A stretch of 64,000 bases of DNA from Sabellastarte sp. h YS-2021 (GCA_964017235.1 OZ024930.1:157852221-157916220); one strand, 5' to 3'; shown: positions 1 through 11,721, counted from the stretch's first letter. Numbers and translations are program-made. The notes: generated by a model from the letters alone, not told the origin.

Positions 1-1289
1 ATATATCTTTGGTTGATTTATTTTATGTTTACTTTTTCAGTTTTAGCAAAACTTTTAATATGCGAAATAAGCTAAAGGTTGCAACATGACCTATTCAAAC
101 AAAACTGTGAAAATGTAAATCTTGACAGAAGTCACTGGTCTTGTACGTAAATTTTCAGTGAATCCCGTGAAACCTTTTACCATAAATGACTTTGTAACCA
201 AATAAGATAGATCCAATTTCCTATTCATTATTCAGATGATGTTTAAAGTTGGTAAATTCCCTTTTTAATTTGTTCACAGTTGCATGAGTGAAGCTGTTTT
301 TCATATTTTTCATATTTTCATTACCCAGCCTTAATTTGGAATATGTTATAATATGTTTAACCTGTACAACCTATCATAAAAGTATCTCATGAATTTTGTA
401 ATGTTTCAAAACTCAGGCTGCAGCACAACACACACTTCGCTAAGCCATAAATGTGTAAAACCTATTTTATTCTTGTATCCACAAACCTGAAGGTTATTAG
501 ACACCTCAGGAATTAAAAGGGGGAATCACACTTCTCCGTTTCAGTGGACACATAGAGTGTATAAAATTAAAACCTAACCCCCTGTCTGAGACTGGTAACT
601 ATTATCCCCGACCTGTATCTTCTAAAGTTACAGTTCTAGATGTCCTGTTACATAAGAAAACTTTTCATGTATATATTTACATATAATTGCCATATTGACA
701 AGATTTTTACTTATTCACATTCCTGGCTTTATAGTACAGAGTAGAATAGAAACATTTATGTAGTGCAAAACTGATGCTGTGTCCCAAAATTGAGCAGAGG
801 TCCAACCAATTTATTCTTTTTATTTAATTTTGTCTTTAGCACTTACAACTTGGTCAAATTTGACTCTCAATTATAGTGATTTAAGCTACCTAGAAATACG
901 GGCTGGAAACTTTTGCTATGGACCTGTGACATTTTTAGTAGCATTATTTGTATTGATAAGTTGTGCTTTCTCAGTGGTAACCAAGTTTATCATAGTGACA
1001 TAAAGTGTCTATGTCCACATAATTAAGGAATAAAAAGGCAGTGATACAGCTCTAAATGCACCAGAAAAGTGATAAAACAATAGAGTATACTGCACTCTGT
1101 CAGTTTGTATCACAATAGTTCTGCTCTTGGCAAAAATATTTACTTTGAATATACAGAACAAGGTTAAATTCACATTGCTTCAAAAAGGCCTTCCCAGCTT
1201 AGCATATACTTTATCCGGCATCTTTGTGGTATTGGACTTGGCAAAGGCTATGGGGTGATATTTTTTTTAATTGGATTCTGGTGTTGTGC
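1..1289. other. non-coding, nothing recognised
   Basis: AT-rich sequence with no open frame of note and no convincing exon or transposon end. It may be intergenic or 5' intron of the cadherin-like gene further right; the sequence does not decide. Confidence 0.5.
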
Positions 1290-1340
1290 CTTTGAGTCAC
1301 CCTGGGAGAGATTAAGTGCTATAAAAGTATAGAATAGAAT
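1290..1340 (+). repeat. LINE/SINE 3'-tail fragment
   Basis: The segment reads as a retroposon 3' end: a stretch around TTGAGTCACCCTGGGAG, then a GTGCTATAAAAGTATAGAATAGAAT-type ending with a short AGAAT repeat. Similar endings occur near 4.1 kb and 59.9 kb in this window. The fragment is too short to assign to a family. Confidence 0.4.
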
Positions 1341-1914
1341 CCAAATTTACAATGGTTTTGGACATTGTGCTAAATTTAGGAACAAACTAACAAGGACATT
1401 TTTTAGTTGCCCACCCACCTGTTTCTTTTTTTCCAGTTTAACCTGCTGATTGCTCCATGGACTAAATTCTTGCACAGTTCCTCACCAGATTTTAAGCACT
1501 TGTTTATTTCTTCAGGAACTGGAGATGATTAGGTTTTAGCTATATCTTCCAACAACAAGTTCAATGGCAACACTGTAATTTTTCATGTTAAAATTCGCAC
1601 CTATGGTCTGGCTAACTTTAATGTGTGAATTTCTGTAATGGTGGTAGAATGGAAATATGTGAAGACCACCAAAGTGAAGAAGTGGTTGGAAGGTCCACAG
1701 CCTTATTGTTTATCGATGCATTTGTCGTCATAAAGTTTGTTGCTACCCACTGGGGGAGTTGATGCTTATTCATTTCTCTGATAGACCTGGATCACGAACA
1801 TCTAAAGTTTGTAATCCCTAGCAATCAATAACCTCGCGATTGTGATAACAATTAAACTGGTAAATTACATGTTGAATGCAGTAACAACGGTAATTTTGGA
1901 GTTTCTTTTTAAAT

Positions 1915-1995
1915 TTGTGGTGGAGAACAGTGGTATGGGTGCGTAACAACTTGGCATCACACATCTGTGGATGTGGGTTTGAGTCTTTAAGCACT
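1915..1995 (+). repeat. tRNA-derived SINE head (degraded)
   Basis: A box-A-like TGGTATGGGTGC near 1931 is followed about 40 bases later by a box-B-like GGGTTTGAGTCTT near 1975. This is the spacing of an RNA polymerase III internal promoter in tRNA-derived SINEs. It cannot be folded into a functional tRNA by eye. Confidence 0.4.
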
Positions 1996-2340
1996 AAATT
2001 TACGTTAGAGTTAATCTTGTCTGATCACTTAACCAACTAGTATGCACGACTAATCAAAAACCTTAGCCCCTTTTTGTATGTTATTTATTATTTCCACTAA
2101 GGAGGTATTATTTTGATGACAGTTTTTGTATATCTCTTTGTTTGTTTCTTTGTTAGCAGGATTATGCAAATACTACTGGTTGAATCTTCCTGATAAAAAA
2201 ATCAGAAGATGGGTCTTGGTCCAACTTAGATACCTTTAAGTTTTGAGAGTGATCTGGATCATCTCCTGGATACAAAATATGATCTGGATTTTCCCATTTA
2301 CTTATTATTACTTGCCTTGGCAGTGGTATGCGCTATCTGA

Positions 2341-2771
2341 GTGTTTATTTGTGAAATAAATAAAAAAAAGTTACAGTTAAACACAGTATTATACATACAC
2401 AAGGTTACCATTTGTACTGCTGGTAATATATATCCTAAAATATCATATATATCATTCTTTATTGGATTATAACTTTTTTCTATAAGTTTGATGAAATCTG
2501 TTTATATGCCACTTCTTCTCATAAGTATATTTTTAGTATAAAGATCTGATAACCTTTTAATTACAGACTGGGGGAACACACGGTAGTTTATGTTGCATTT
2601 GTTTATCCTTTTTCTGTGCATCAATGAATTTAACAGATTAAATACATTGCCTATATTTGGCTTTTCATTCTGCAGCATCCTTTTTGGAATGTACAATGAA
2701 TTTAATTTCAGCTTTATTTATTTAGTGTTTTATGTTGTGCCTATAGTACCTTATTGTTTGTATAGTGACGT
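2341..2771. other. non-coding, nothing recognised
   Basis: Very AT-rich sequence. Short open frames exist on both strands but overlap each other antiparallel, lack splice context and have low-complexity composition, so none is called a gene. Confidence 0.5.
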
Positions 2772-2936
2772 GTAGTTGGAAGGGCAAAGGAATCCAGCAA
2801 ACAAAGTTGGTCAAGGTTCTGTACTATCAACTACTAACCTACAGCAAGCATCTACAAACTTTCCCACTTGATGTCCCGCCAGGATTCGAATTCTGATTTT
2901 GGTGGTGGGAGGCGAGTTGAACTGTTGAACAAAATA
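2772..2936 (-). repeat. tRNA-derived SINE, minus orientation
   Basis: Read on the minus strand, the segment has a box-B-like ATTCGAATCCTGGC followed by a body ending TTTGCCCTTCCAACTAC. The same CCCTTCCAACTACC body motif occurs in the copy at 51.1 kb, and related sequence occurs at 63.9 kb. A full-length copy would contain a tRNA head, this body and a GACGTTAAACCCC tail. Confidence 0.6.
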
Positions 2937-4079
2937 AAACCCCAAATTTGACTTTGACCTTAATGAAACCATCTGTTTTATAGGGAGCTCATTTTCACTT
3001 TGATGGCCATCTTGGGTGTTTTGATGGTTCTGTCATTTTGTTGGACTCAACATCAAAAGCTGTGAAAGTTTTTAACTTTGATGACCATTCGTGAATTTTA
3101 TGACCTTTTTCTAAAATCAAAATTATCTCGGAGACAGTATTAAAATGATTTGAAATTGGTTCTTTTCCAAAAAGGGTAGTCTGGAGTAGTCTGCGATTTA
3201 ATATGAAATTGCTTAAAACTTTTAGTTTTGGGGTGCTTTCTCGAATTTATACTATTGTGAGCTCTTTTTGACCCAAATGGGTGCTGGAGAGTTCTATAAA
3301 TTTTTGTCATTTAGATTTTCTTTGGGTAAAAAACATGAAACACAGTAATTTTAATCCAGACAAACAGAATTTTTTAAAGAAATGATCTTCCTCACAGTCT
3401 GTGGTGAATGAACATTTTTTTGTAAAAATTAAAGTTAAAAGTCAGTTTTGAGATTTTTAGTGAATTTTATTCATATTTACTGATTATCTTAATTAATCAG
3501 CATGGTTTCCTTTTCACTGGAATATGAGAAAAGTGCAACTTGTAAATAGACTTTAAGAGAATAGTTTAAATGCAAATTCATCAATCTCATTGTCCTAAAT
3601 AAGCACACAACCAATCAGCATAACCAAATAATCTGCACAGCAAAACCTTTATTGTTGTACCAGTGATATTGATTGGTTCAAAAGTACACTTGTTATCTAT
3701 TGGCTGATTGCACTAAAATGCCATGAATTTAACCTGAGGTAAAAATTCACAGGGTTACAGTATTGGAAATCAATGTTTAAGGCAGCAGTCCAGAACAAAA
3801 CAACTCCTCATACATAAAAGAGATCATCATTTTTCAAATACTGCTTGGCCAGGACAAACATGGATCACTCATAAACATGTTGAAATGCTGAGTCGGAAGT
3901 CAGTGACAAGCTAGTTTTGCTGAGATAGATATATATAATGGTTGGAGACCAATGCCCGCTCAATAAACTGGATAAGATAGAATTCACAGTATTAGTTTTC
4001 TTCCCTCCTGGTCACACCCACAATCCTGGATTACTGACCTCGAGCGCCCCTCAACTCTCCCTATGATAATGATTTTGTT
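2937..4079. other. non-coding, nothing recognised
   Basis: No exon, RNA gene or transposon border could be supported here. The region is AT-rich with only short stop-littered frames. Confidence 0.45.
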
Positions 4080-4165
4080 TAATTAGCGCACCGATCGAGT
4101 TCCCCTTTGTGGGGAAGATATTGCGCTTGCAAAGCAGTAGATTAGATTAGATTAGAATTATTGCA
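4080..4165 (+). repeat. LINE-like 3' end with ATTAG tail
   Basis: The segment contains GATATTGCGCTTGCAAAGC followed by a short GATTA/ATTAG simple repeat. This resembles the 3' ends of L2/RTE/CR1-like retroposons and parallels the GCGCTATATAAATCC plus ATT repeat at 59.87 kb. No coding part is attached. Confidence 0.4.
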
Positions 4166-4235
4166 TGTTGAAGTTGTGGCCAGTTGTCCAGCCAAGCACT
4201 GTCCCTCTGTTGTTAACTTTTACCCCCCCCCCCCC

Positions 4236-4595
4236 AGAGAGGTTATGTTATTGGGGTGTGTTTGTTTGTTTGTGTTTATGATTACTCCAAAACTAATGAA
4301 TGGATCTGTATGAAATTGTTTGGGGGATCAGTAGGGTCTGACCAATGGAAGGTGTGATTAAATCTTTAGAAACATCCGAATCATATTCTGGATACAAAAA
4401 AAAAATCTCAAATTTCCAACATTCCCATTTTCAATGATTTTGGGGGATTTGTGATTGAGATTACTCAAAAAAAATATTGAATAGATCTTTTGAAAATTTT
4501 TATGTGTGTTTGACCTGACCAAAGGAAAAAGTGAGGAAGATCTGGATCGATCATATACATAAAAATCTGGAATGTACAAAAGTCCAATTTTCATT
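4236..4595 (+). repeat. dispersed repeat family C, copy 1
   Basis: It begins with AGGTTATGTTATTGGGGTG and contains degenerate sub-repeats of about 145 bp (ATTACTCCAAAACTAATGAA..., then a bent AT-rich stretch). The same sequence starts at 55.83 kb in the same orientation, and an inverted copy lies at 12.39-12.70 kb. A C13 run lies just upstream at 4223-4235. No protein is encoded. Confidence 0.55.
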
Positions 4596-4707
4596 GAATT
4601 TTCAATACTCTTGCCTTAAGTGTTCAAATTACTCTTTATACTCTTCATGGTCATGCTATCCGACTATGAGGGTAAATATAAAAATCAGAGATGCACCTAC
4701 CCCACAG

Positions 4708-4773
4708 CCTCAAGAAATATTACTAGAACAGATGAAGAAGTACAAAGATAAGGAGTTTTTCAGAACAGACACT
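4708..4773 (+). CDS. candidate exon, unassigned
   Basis: A 66-base open segment lies between a plausible acceptor (CACCTACCCCACAG) and a strong donor (GTGAGT at 4774). It encodes 22 charged residues beginning PQEILLEQMKKYK. It would be phase 0 at both ends if this frame is used. Nothing links it to the EGF/cadherin gene except orientation, and the peptide matches no domain I recognise. It may be a chance match. Confidence 0.2.
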
Positions 4774-4974
4774 GTGAGTTATGTAAAATTGTAGGAAATA
4801 TCACTTAAGAAAGAGACATTGTATGTTAAAAGATGAAGCATATCAAAACAAGACAATTTTATAGCAAACTGACATAATTAATTAGTAAACTGAAAGGTAT
4901 GAAGTTGTAAAATTTATGAATTCATCTATTTATTAATTGAAGTATAAGTGTCAATGGAAATAGCACCAATAGGT

Positions 4975-5370
4975 TGAATGTAGGAATAAATACTGAATGT
5001 GAGGGCACTTCTTCTGCTATTTATGCCTGGCAAAAATTCAAATAATGCACAAGTCCCGACATAAATAGCGAAACAAATGTCCAAGCATAAGGTATTTATT
5101 ACTATTATAAAGACGGTCCTACCTGATTGAAAGAAAAAAAAACCTTTATTTTTATGAGGTGACACATACAAGTGAGCCGCCATATTGTTTTGAATGCATG
5201 ATCCCTCTCGTAAAAGCAGATGAATTTCCAAATGAGAAATTCAAAAGAGCACTTCCGGTTGAGAGCAGGCATTTGTACTCCTATTTTTGCCCGCTGATTA
5301 TGTGCACACAGAAGCATTTTAATTTACTGTGCACTTCCAGTCTTTATGATAATATTCTATCTCATTATAC
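4975..5370 (+). repeat. dispersed repeat family F, copy 1
   Basis: The segment shares long blocks with 45583-46000, in the same order: GTAGGAATAAATAC near the start, GGCAAAAATTCAAATAATGC, a TTTTTATNAGGTGACA block, and the final TTGAATGC...CTCTCTCGTAAA block. It is an interspersed element of unknown class. No terminal repeats were found. Confidence 0.5.
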
Positions 5371-5709
5371 TCTGGCCCAGAGGGATCCCAGAAGATAGGA
5401 TTGGCTGAGTGGCTGGCACTTTTGGCTTGGCTTTTGTGCAGTGCGCATGTGTTCTCCTCTGCACCCCCCCACCCCCACCCCTCGACCAAACAAACTCACA
5501 ATAGAATCTTTTCGGCTGATCGATAAATGTACCATAAAGTCAGAGAAAATGAGAACGCAGGGCCAGCATCAAAACCACAAGCACACTACCAAGACTGGAC
5601 CACCTCCTCCATCTGTACACAAGCTGAACTGTCCAGCCGAGACATATCAGTGCATGTCTCTATTCTCTTGTCATTTATGAATATACTTTCAAATGTTGCA
5701 AAGCAGCTT

Positions 5710-6371
5710 TACCCAGTAAACATTACAAACATTTGTAAACGTTTATAAACCTAACTATGAACGGTTTATTTAAGGTTTAAAATGATGGGCTCCTAAACTT
5801 TCGCCTATAAACGTTTATCAACGTTTAAACATAAACGTTTATAAATGCTAATACATAAACATTTAAAAATGTTTGTACACTGTTTAAAAACATTAAAAAA
5901 CGTTTTCTACATCAACCACAGTTCACTACTCTTTATAGGTTCAAGTATCCAGCATGATTCAAGGGAGAATGTAAACAAACTTCATTTTATGAATAATTTC
6001 CCTGTTTACATCAATTGAACCTTGTATAGTGCATTCTAAGATATAATGTACTTTTATATCTCCACTTATAATTTAGTGATGGCTTCAAACAAGAGTGGTA
6101 CAGCAAGATATACTAACAGAAATATTTCTCCAGTTTCTCTCAAAATGGCTGTGCTGACATCATCCAAAATGAAAGTGAGGTTAAGATACTCTTCACTCTT
6201 TGTAAAACGTTTAAAAACGTTTATTAAACGTTTATATACCAAACTAATATTGCTGAAACGTTTATTAACCCATAATATTGAATAATTGTCAATATTTAGG
6301 TTTATATTTGGTTTTTAAAATGTTTATACATTTACTAAACATTTATAAATGTTTGCGATGTTTACCGGGTA
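5710..6371. mobile_element. MITE-like element rich in AACGTTT
   Basis: The left end TACCCAGTAAACATTACAAA and the right end, whose reverse complement is TACCCGGTAAACATCGCAAA, form terminal inverted repeats that continue as CATTTNTAAA. The interior carries many copies of AAACGTTTA in both subterminal zones. No transposase frame is present. The superfamily is unclear, and no obvious target duplication was seen. Confidence 0.65.
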
Positions 6372-6965
6372 GCCTCCAAGAAAGCAGGAACTTCAAGGCA
6401 ATATGTGATAGATCTACTTAGCAAATAACACATAAACAAATCTTAAAGTATTAGTGCATAATAAATTCACACTTTTCTTCTTGCTTAAAATAATTACTAA
6501 CTAGAGGATCGCTCGCAAAAAAAAGATAATGTTTTTGCTATGCAAAAACAAAGCGTCCCAAAAAGGATATAAAGGTGAGGGCTAAAGTATTAAGAAAATG
6601 CTTCGTTTCTAGCCTTATACTGTTGTGGCAACCAAAGTCAGTGCAGTCTGTTCTATCTAGCACGGTTTTCAAGATATAAGCATTTTTGTGTTTTGCAAAG
6701 CATTCGAAAATTCAAAATGTCCGCTATATTTGGCGAGACAATAATATTTTGAAAATTGGCATGGAGTTCGCTCCATCTAGCATGGTTTTCGAGATATAAG
6801 CATTTTTGTGTTTTGCAAAAACTTTGAAAATTCAAAATGGGCACCATTTTTGGGGAGACAAAAAATTTTTGACAAGACCACTGCCGCGGTGTGTATCTCC
6901 CGCCGAGCATTAAAGGAGAAGAAATAGCTTTTCCGAGATATTCACAATTTTTCATTTTTGTGTGT

Positions 6966-7500
6966 GAAAGCTCTTCCAAAAGTAGGTGAATGAGTTATTT
7001 GAGAAAAATTGGCTATCTGCAATACTATTAAGAGATAATTCACATTTACTCCTTTTGAGTAGGTGAGTAATTACCTACGGGTCTGAAACTTCACCAAGTG
7101 AAAGTTCTCCCAAAAGTAGAATGAGTTATTTGATAAAAATTGGGTATCCACAATACTTTTAGAGATAATTCGCATTTACTCATTTTGAGTAGGTGAATAA
7201 TTAGCTATGGGTCTGAAACTTCACCAAGTGAAAGCTCTCCCAAAAGTAGGTGAATGAGTTATTTGAGAAAAATTGGCTATCTGCAATAGTTTTAGAGATA
7301 ATTAGCATTTACTCATTTTGAGTAGGTGAATAATTAGCTATGGGTCTGAAACTTCACAGAGTGAAAGCTCTCCCAAAAGTAGGTGAATGAGTTATTTGAG
7401 AAAAATTGGCTATCTGCAATACTTTTAGAGATAATTCGCATTTACTCATTTTGAGTAGGTGAGTAATTAGCTACGGGTCTGAAACTTCACCGAGTGAAAG
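6966..7500 (+). repeat. tandem array, about 132-bp monomer
   Basis: Roughly four copies of a monomer containing AAAGCTCTCCCAAAAGTAGG, GAGAAAAATTGGCTATC and ACTCATTTTGAGTAGGTGA. Copies start near 6966, 7098, 7228 and 7362, with a remnant near 7494. The array interrupts the 167-bp array of element A. Confidence 0.7.
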
Positions 7501-7539
7501 CTCTTTGGGATAGCTGCTCTGCAGAGATACCCTGAAGAT

Positions 7540-8440
7540 AAAAAATTTCGTCAAAATCGTTCTATGTAGCACGGTTTTCGAGATATTAGCATTTTTGTGT
7601 TTTGCAATTTTTGCGCAAAAATTCGAAAATTCAAAATGGCCGCCATTTTTGACAAGAGAACATTTTTTTGAAAATTGGCATGGCTACTCTGCAGAGATAC
7701 CCTGTGGATCAAAAATTTCATCGAAATCGCTCTATCTAGCACGGCTTTTGAGATATAAGCATTTTTATGTTTTGCAATTTTTCGAAAAATTCAGAAATTC
7801 AAAATGGCCGCCATTTTTGGCGAGAAATTATTTTTTTGAAAATTGGCATGGCTACTCTCCAGAGATACCCTGTGGGTCAAAAATTTCGTCAAAATCGCTC
7901 TATCTAGCAGGGTTTTCGAGATATAAGCATTTTTATGTTTTGCAATTTTTGCGAAAAATTCGAAAATTCAAAATGGCCACCATTTTTGGCGAGACAAAAT
8001 TTTTTTGAAAATTAGCATGGCTACTCTACAGAGATACCCTGTGGGTCAAAAATTTTGTCGAAATCGCTCTATCTAGCACGGTTTTCGAGATATAAGCATT
8101 TTTCTGTTTTGCAATTTTTGCAAAAAATTCGAAAATTCAAAATGGCCGCCATTTTTGGCGAGACAAAATTTTTTTGAAAATTGGCATGGCTACCCTGCAG
8201 AGATACCCTGTAGGTCAAAAATTTCATTAAAATCCCTCTATCTAGCAGGGTTTTCGAGATATAAGCATTTTTATGTTTTGCAATTTTTGCGAAAAATTCG
8301 AAAATTCAAAATGGCCGCCATTTTTGGCGAGACAAAAATTTTTTTCAAAATTGGGATAACTACTCTCCAGAGATACCCTGCGGGTCAAAAATTTCGTCGA
8401 AATCGCTCTATCTAGCACGGTTTTCGAGATATAAGCATTT
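7540..8440 (+). repeat. tandem array, about 167-bp core satellite (orientation 1)
   Basis: About five monomers, plus diverged copies at 6655-6890. Each contains CTATCTAGCACGGTTTTCGA, an AAAATGGCCGCCATTTTT core and GATACCCTGTGGGTCAAAAA. The reverse complement of this monomer is the unit of the arrays at 15.6-17.1 kb and 59.2-61.7 kb. Open frames through it are by-products of the repetition. Confidence 0.8.
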
Positions 8441-8836
8441 TTGTGTTTTCCTTATTTGGAAAATTCATAATGATTAATTAATCATTAATTACTCAGCCAT
8501 TTCTTAACCAATCAATGCCAAAATCTAATAATTTCCAGATTTTAATAGAATGAATGTATTTGCCAAGTTTCAGGTGAATGGATAAAATTCCTTTCAAGTT
8601 ATCATCCGGACAAGCTTCCCCATCGAAAAAAGACATTTTTGGTCATGTGACCTCTCTGATTGGTTGAAATGTCACTGCAGCATATTCAAAAAAATTCCCC
8701 AAGGCTACTGCCTAAATCTGCCACATTTGAAAAGAATCCGCCTAACGGTTACAGAGTTATAAGGAAAACAAAATGCGGAGCCGGCGGAGCCTGAAGGTCT
8801 CCCATACACAAACAAGCGTCCCGCAAGGGACGCTTA

Positions 8837-9333
8837 ATGACAAAATGTCTAAAATATTTTTGGGGGTATCAAAAGAAAGCAATTAAAACTTACTAGCAAT
8901 TTACATGGCTTACATGGCAGTATTTATAACAAATATTTATGCACAATTCTCTTCATATTTACATAGACTTAGTTTTATTCAATAATTGTCTTTGTTTGCA
9001 TAATAAAAAAATTTATGATGTTTATATCTGGGAGGCACGTTTTCTTAAACATAGACACAAAAAGGCCAATTGACAGTCTATTTTAACCCTATGCTAAAGC
9101 AAACTTGCTTTTGGTCCTATGTTTATTCTAACGATTAAATTTGTTCTTTTTAGGATATAGGACAAGTTACCATTATTTTTCTTTTTTATTCAAAAGCCTC
9201 TTTCAATATTTGTCTGCTAAATTTAATAAAATATGCTTTATTGGCATCAGAGCAACTCTTCTCTGTAAAGAAGAAGGTGGTTTTACACAACTGATGCCTG
9301 ACTTTCTGATCACTAATCATATCTTTTTTTAAG
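8837..9333. other. non-coding, nothing recognised
   Basis: AT-rich spacer between element A and the candidate exon at 9.33 kb. Overlapping short frames on opposite strands at 9.14-9.38 kb are not convincing. Confidence 0.5.
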
Positions 9334-9395
9334 ATTTTATATACCCAGATGAAAGTCAGGGGACATACAAGATTCATGTCCGTTGTGTCCCTGCT
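9334..9395 (+). CDS. candidate exon, unassigned
   Basis: A good acceptor (ATCTTTTTTTAAG) is followed by a frame reading DFIYPDESQGTYKIHVRC, then VPA, before a possible donor GTAAAA at 9396. Confirmed exons of this gene ending at 11721 and 57986 use the same donor. The peptide has the alternating polar/hydrophobic look of an extracellular beta strand and a cysteine. It would start in phase 1 and end in phase 0. Another exon would be needed to reach the phase of the EGF exon at 11164, so the link is unproven. Confidence 0.3.
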
Positions 9396-10637
9396 GTAAA
9401 ATCCTCATATTAAAGAGGTTTATGGCTGCCTTAAGGTTCAATAAAGGATTTAACCCCCACTTAACTTAAGATTTTTACTTTTTTTCACTTAAACTGGGTA
9501 CATATATTAAGATCTGGCAAAGGAATAGGCTGACTTTCTGGTGACCTAAAACTCCAATTTTTTTTAAGTGATGGCCTTACAGTCATAATATAGCATTTTG
9601 GAAAATATGCATATTGTAGGTAGAAATACTTGAGTTCTCAGACCAGTGAGTGCTTATTGGAATCCAGGACTAAGATTCTACACATTTTAACACCAATAGA
9701 GAAAAGCCCTACACCATTCAATTTTCTGTGGGGTTGGGGTGTGAACGTAGTTCAAAATATTATTTCAAGATTATGTTTATCACATTTGTTGTTTTTTATG
9801 TTTAAATATTGTAAATACATAACCACACATGACAAGTTAATGAGGTTTTTTTAGCTATGTTATATATCTGGACTGCGTATACATACAATGGAAGAAAGCT
9901 GCTTATGATTGTAAGGCAATGCCCTGTCTGTTTATTATATGACAAAGTTATTGTTTATCAGTATATTGGATTTTGTAACTATTTAAACTGTTAAAAATTT
10001 TGAAAGGGTAAAAATTGTATATAATTTTGAATTAGTACATTTGTACTTTTTGCCATCTAAAAATCTAGTTTAGGGCTTTTCTTCATGGTCTAAAAAAATG
10101 TTGAAGGGTTTTTCTCCAGAGGCACTGAAAAGTTGTAGGGCTTTTATCTGTTGGACTTTTCTCCATTCTCAGTTACTTGATGTGTGTTTCATATTATCTT
10201 TAGCATAAAGTAATAGGGTCCAAAGGAAAATACCAAATCAATTATTCTGGTATGAAAGATTGCCTATCAGTGGATATGCTGTCACCATGTTGACCCAATC
10301 TAGTTTTATTTAAAGTGTTTCTTTTTGTACTTATATTATTTATTTTGGTGATGAATACATTAAAAGTACTTTATTGAACAGCATGACATCAGACACAACA
10401 AATCAGAAAACTTGAGTATGTTCCACCTTATGTTTAAGTCTAGTCACTATTATTTAAACAATTTTAAATAAAAACATATTATCAGCATTGGCTTTTAGAG
10501 AAACAGTTCAAATCATATGAATATTCATGGCTAGCTGGCACAAGCAGTTTGACTCTGAGGGGAGTGGTTTCAGAATACACATGCATAATAAATGATAAAA
10601 TGGACATATATTTGTTTGTTTCAAAATTATTATCATT
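9396..10637. other. non-coding, nothing recognised
   Basis: AT-rich, probably intronic if the 9.33-kb exon is real. No repeats with recognisable ends or further exon candidates were found. Confidence 0.4.
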
Positions 10638-10945
10638 TATCGGCCACTGTGATCTAGTGGGTAAACCACATCCCTTGGAACACAGAAGATGTCGCTTCGA
10701 ACCCAGGTACTAGCAGATATATAGTGGCTCTGATTATCTCTTAAAATGGCGGTACTCTATCATTGGGTCCTGTCCCTAGTGACAGGCTATAGAACCTTAA
10801 GGACATTGATAAAAGGTCATCCTTGAACCTCTGTCCTTCAATAAGGAGAGTTTCAGTCCCCAGACACCTGTGCAGATGGATCAATAGCACCACGAGTTCT
10901 ATGAAGTACAAGGAGATATTACGCCGAGTATAAATATACTACATA
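10638..10945 (+). repeat. tRNA-derived SINE, near full length
   Basis: A box-A-like stretch GTGATCTAGTGGGTAAACC and a box-B-like GCTTCGAACCCAGG form a tRNA-like head. An internal body follows, and the element ends in ATTACGCCGAGTATAAATATA, a typical SINE tail. The total is about 305 bp. The head is too mismatched to be a tRNA gene. Confidence 0.6.
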
Positions 10946-10954
10946 ATTTGTTTG

Positions 10955-11065
10955 GCAGCAGACAGTGTGGTATTGAGAAATACAGTCACTTGCCTGCAAC
11001 CTTTAAGATCATGGGTTCATTTTCTGGCCCCAAACATACTTGGGAAATGATTGTTTTCCGATACC
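10955..11065 (+). repeat. tRNA-derived SINE fragment
   Basis: Box-A-like TGGTATTGAGAAATACAG and box-B-like ATGGGTTCATTTTCTGGCCC are spaced as in a tRNA head, followed by a GAAATGATTGTTTTCC body. An open frame crosses this segment (10948-11196) but is explained by the SINE and the adjoining exon in another frame. Confidence 0.4.
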
Positions 11066-11163
11066 AGTTTACAGTAGATGATATTAACAATGATATGACT
11101 AGTATGGTATGTTCAAAGCAAGGTAAAACCAAAGTGAGTCAAGCAATTTCCTTTCTGTTTCAG

Positions 11164-11224
11164 TGGCACAAGAGATCACCCACTGCCGTGACTTGAAATG
11201 CCAGGAGGACACAGAGTGCATAGG
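11164..11224 (+). CDS. EGF-like module, first exon (cadherin/DUF11-like gene)
   Basis: First well-supported exon of the gene. The acceptor CTTTCTGTTTCAG and donor GTGAGC flank it. Reading in phase 2 gives AQEITHCRDLKCQEDTECIG, with three cysteines. The last two bases join the next exon to complete a glycine codon, and the joined peptide has the cysteine spacing of a compact EGF-like module. Such modules are extracellular and disulphide-bonded. The upstream exon, and so the residue at the left junction, is not identified. The assignment to EGF rests on cysteine pattern and context. Confidence 0.75.
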
Positions 11225-11635
11225 GTGAGCGGCTTTATAAAAAATTCATGTTGTAATTACTAGGTAGTTTTGTTATTTAGACACAAAGGTGTACATAATG
11301 TTTACTTTAATGCTTGTCTTCCTGTGAATTTGATTGGTAAATCATATTTTTACTGAAATTTAGAGAAAGATCATAATTTGTAGCATCATAAGTCTCTACG
11401 ACATTAATTTTGGTGGTCGTTGGGACTTGAATCTGAGATGATGGATAACACCATATTTAACCAGAAGTATAGACAGTTGTGATTGAAAAATAAATGTTAA
11501 ACATTACTTTGTTGTACTTTTATTATTTTGTTTTATTACCAATATCCCACTGTGCCTGAAATCAGCTTATATCAGGACCTCTCAAACTCCAGGCCTGTGC
11601 TTATTCTTTAATCCTGTATTATTACACATCTCTAG

Positions 11636-11721
11636 GATCCCCTGTGTACATGGAAAATGTGATGAGTCTGGACAATGTTTGTGTGAGGGATGTTGGGTTG
11701 GGGTCAGCTGCGATACACCAG
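11636..11721 (+). CDS. EGF-like module, second exon
   Basis: The acceptor is CATCTCTAG and the donor GTAAAA. It continues the frame from 11224 and encodes IPCVHGKCDESGQCLCEG, then CWVGVSCDTPG. This has the CxxGxC...CxC...C arrangement and terminal G-V-S-C of an EGF-like repeat (C-V-H-G-K-C, C-L-C, then W-V-G-V-S-C). It ends with one base of a glycine codon that is completed by GT at 14067. The open frame across both junctions supports the splice model. The module sits immediately N-terminal to the cadherin domain. Confidence 0.8.

Larger units (their letters stand above)
6540..8836 (+). mobile_element. Helentron/HINE (pearl)-like element A
   Basis: The right end carries a perfect hairpin at 8814-8835: 9-bp arms AAGCGTCCC/GGGACGCTT around a GCAA loop. 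The left arm sequence recurs at 6551-6559 near the other end. Between them are two tandem arrays. This matches non-autonomous Helentron derivatives (HINEs, the oyster 'pearl' elements), which have a 3' hairpin, a matching subterminal repeat at the other end and an internal satellite. No Rep/helicase gene is present. The class assignment is by architecture only. Confidence 0.55.

Noticed and set aside
7595-8415. 137- and 86-codon frames with KSLYLAGFSRYKHFYVLQF repeats
   Set aside because: Tandem-repeat artefacts of element A.
6540-8836. CRISPR-like array
   Set aside because: Repeats are long, contiguous and without spacers, and the genome is eukaryotic with spliced genes.
10640-10715. Possible tRNA gene
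   Set aside because: Boxes A and B are recognisable, but the stems do not pair well and a SINE body and tail follow.
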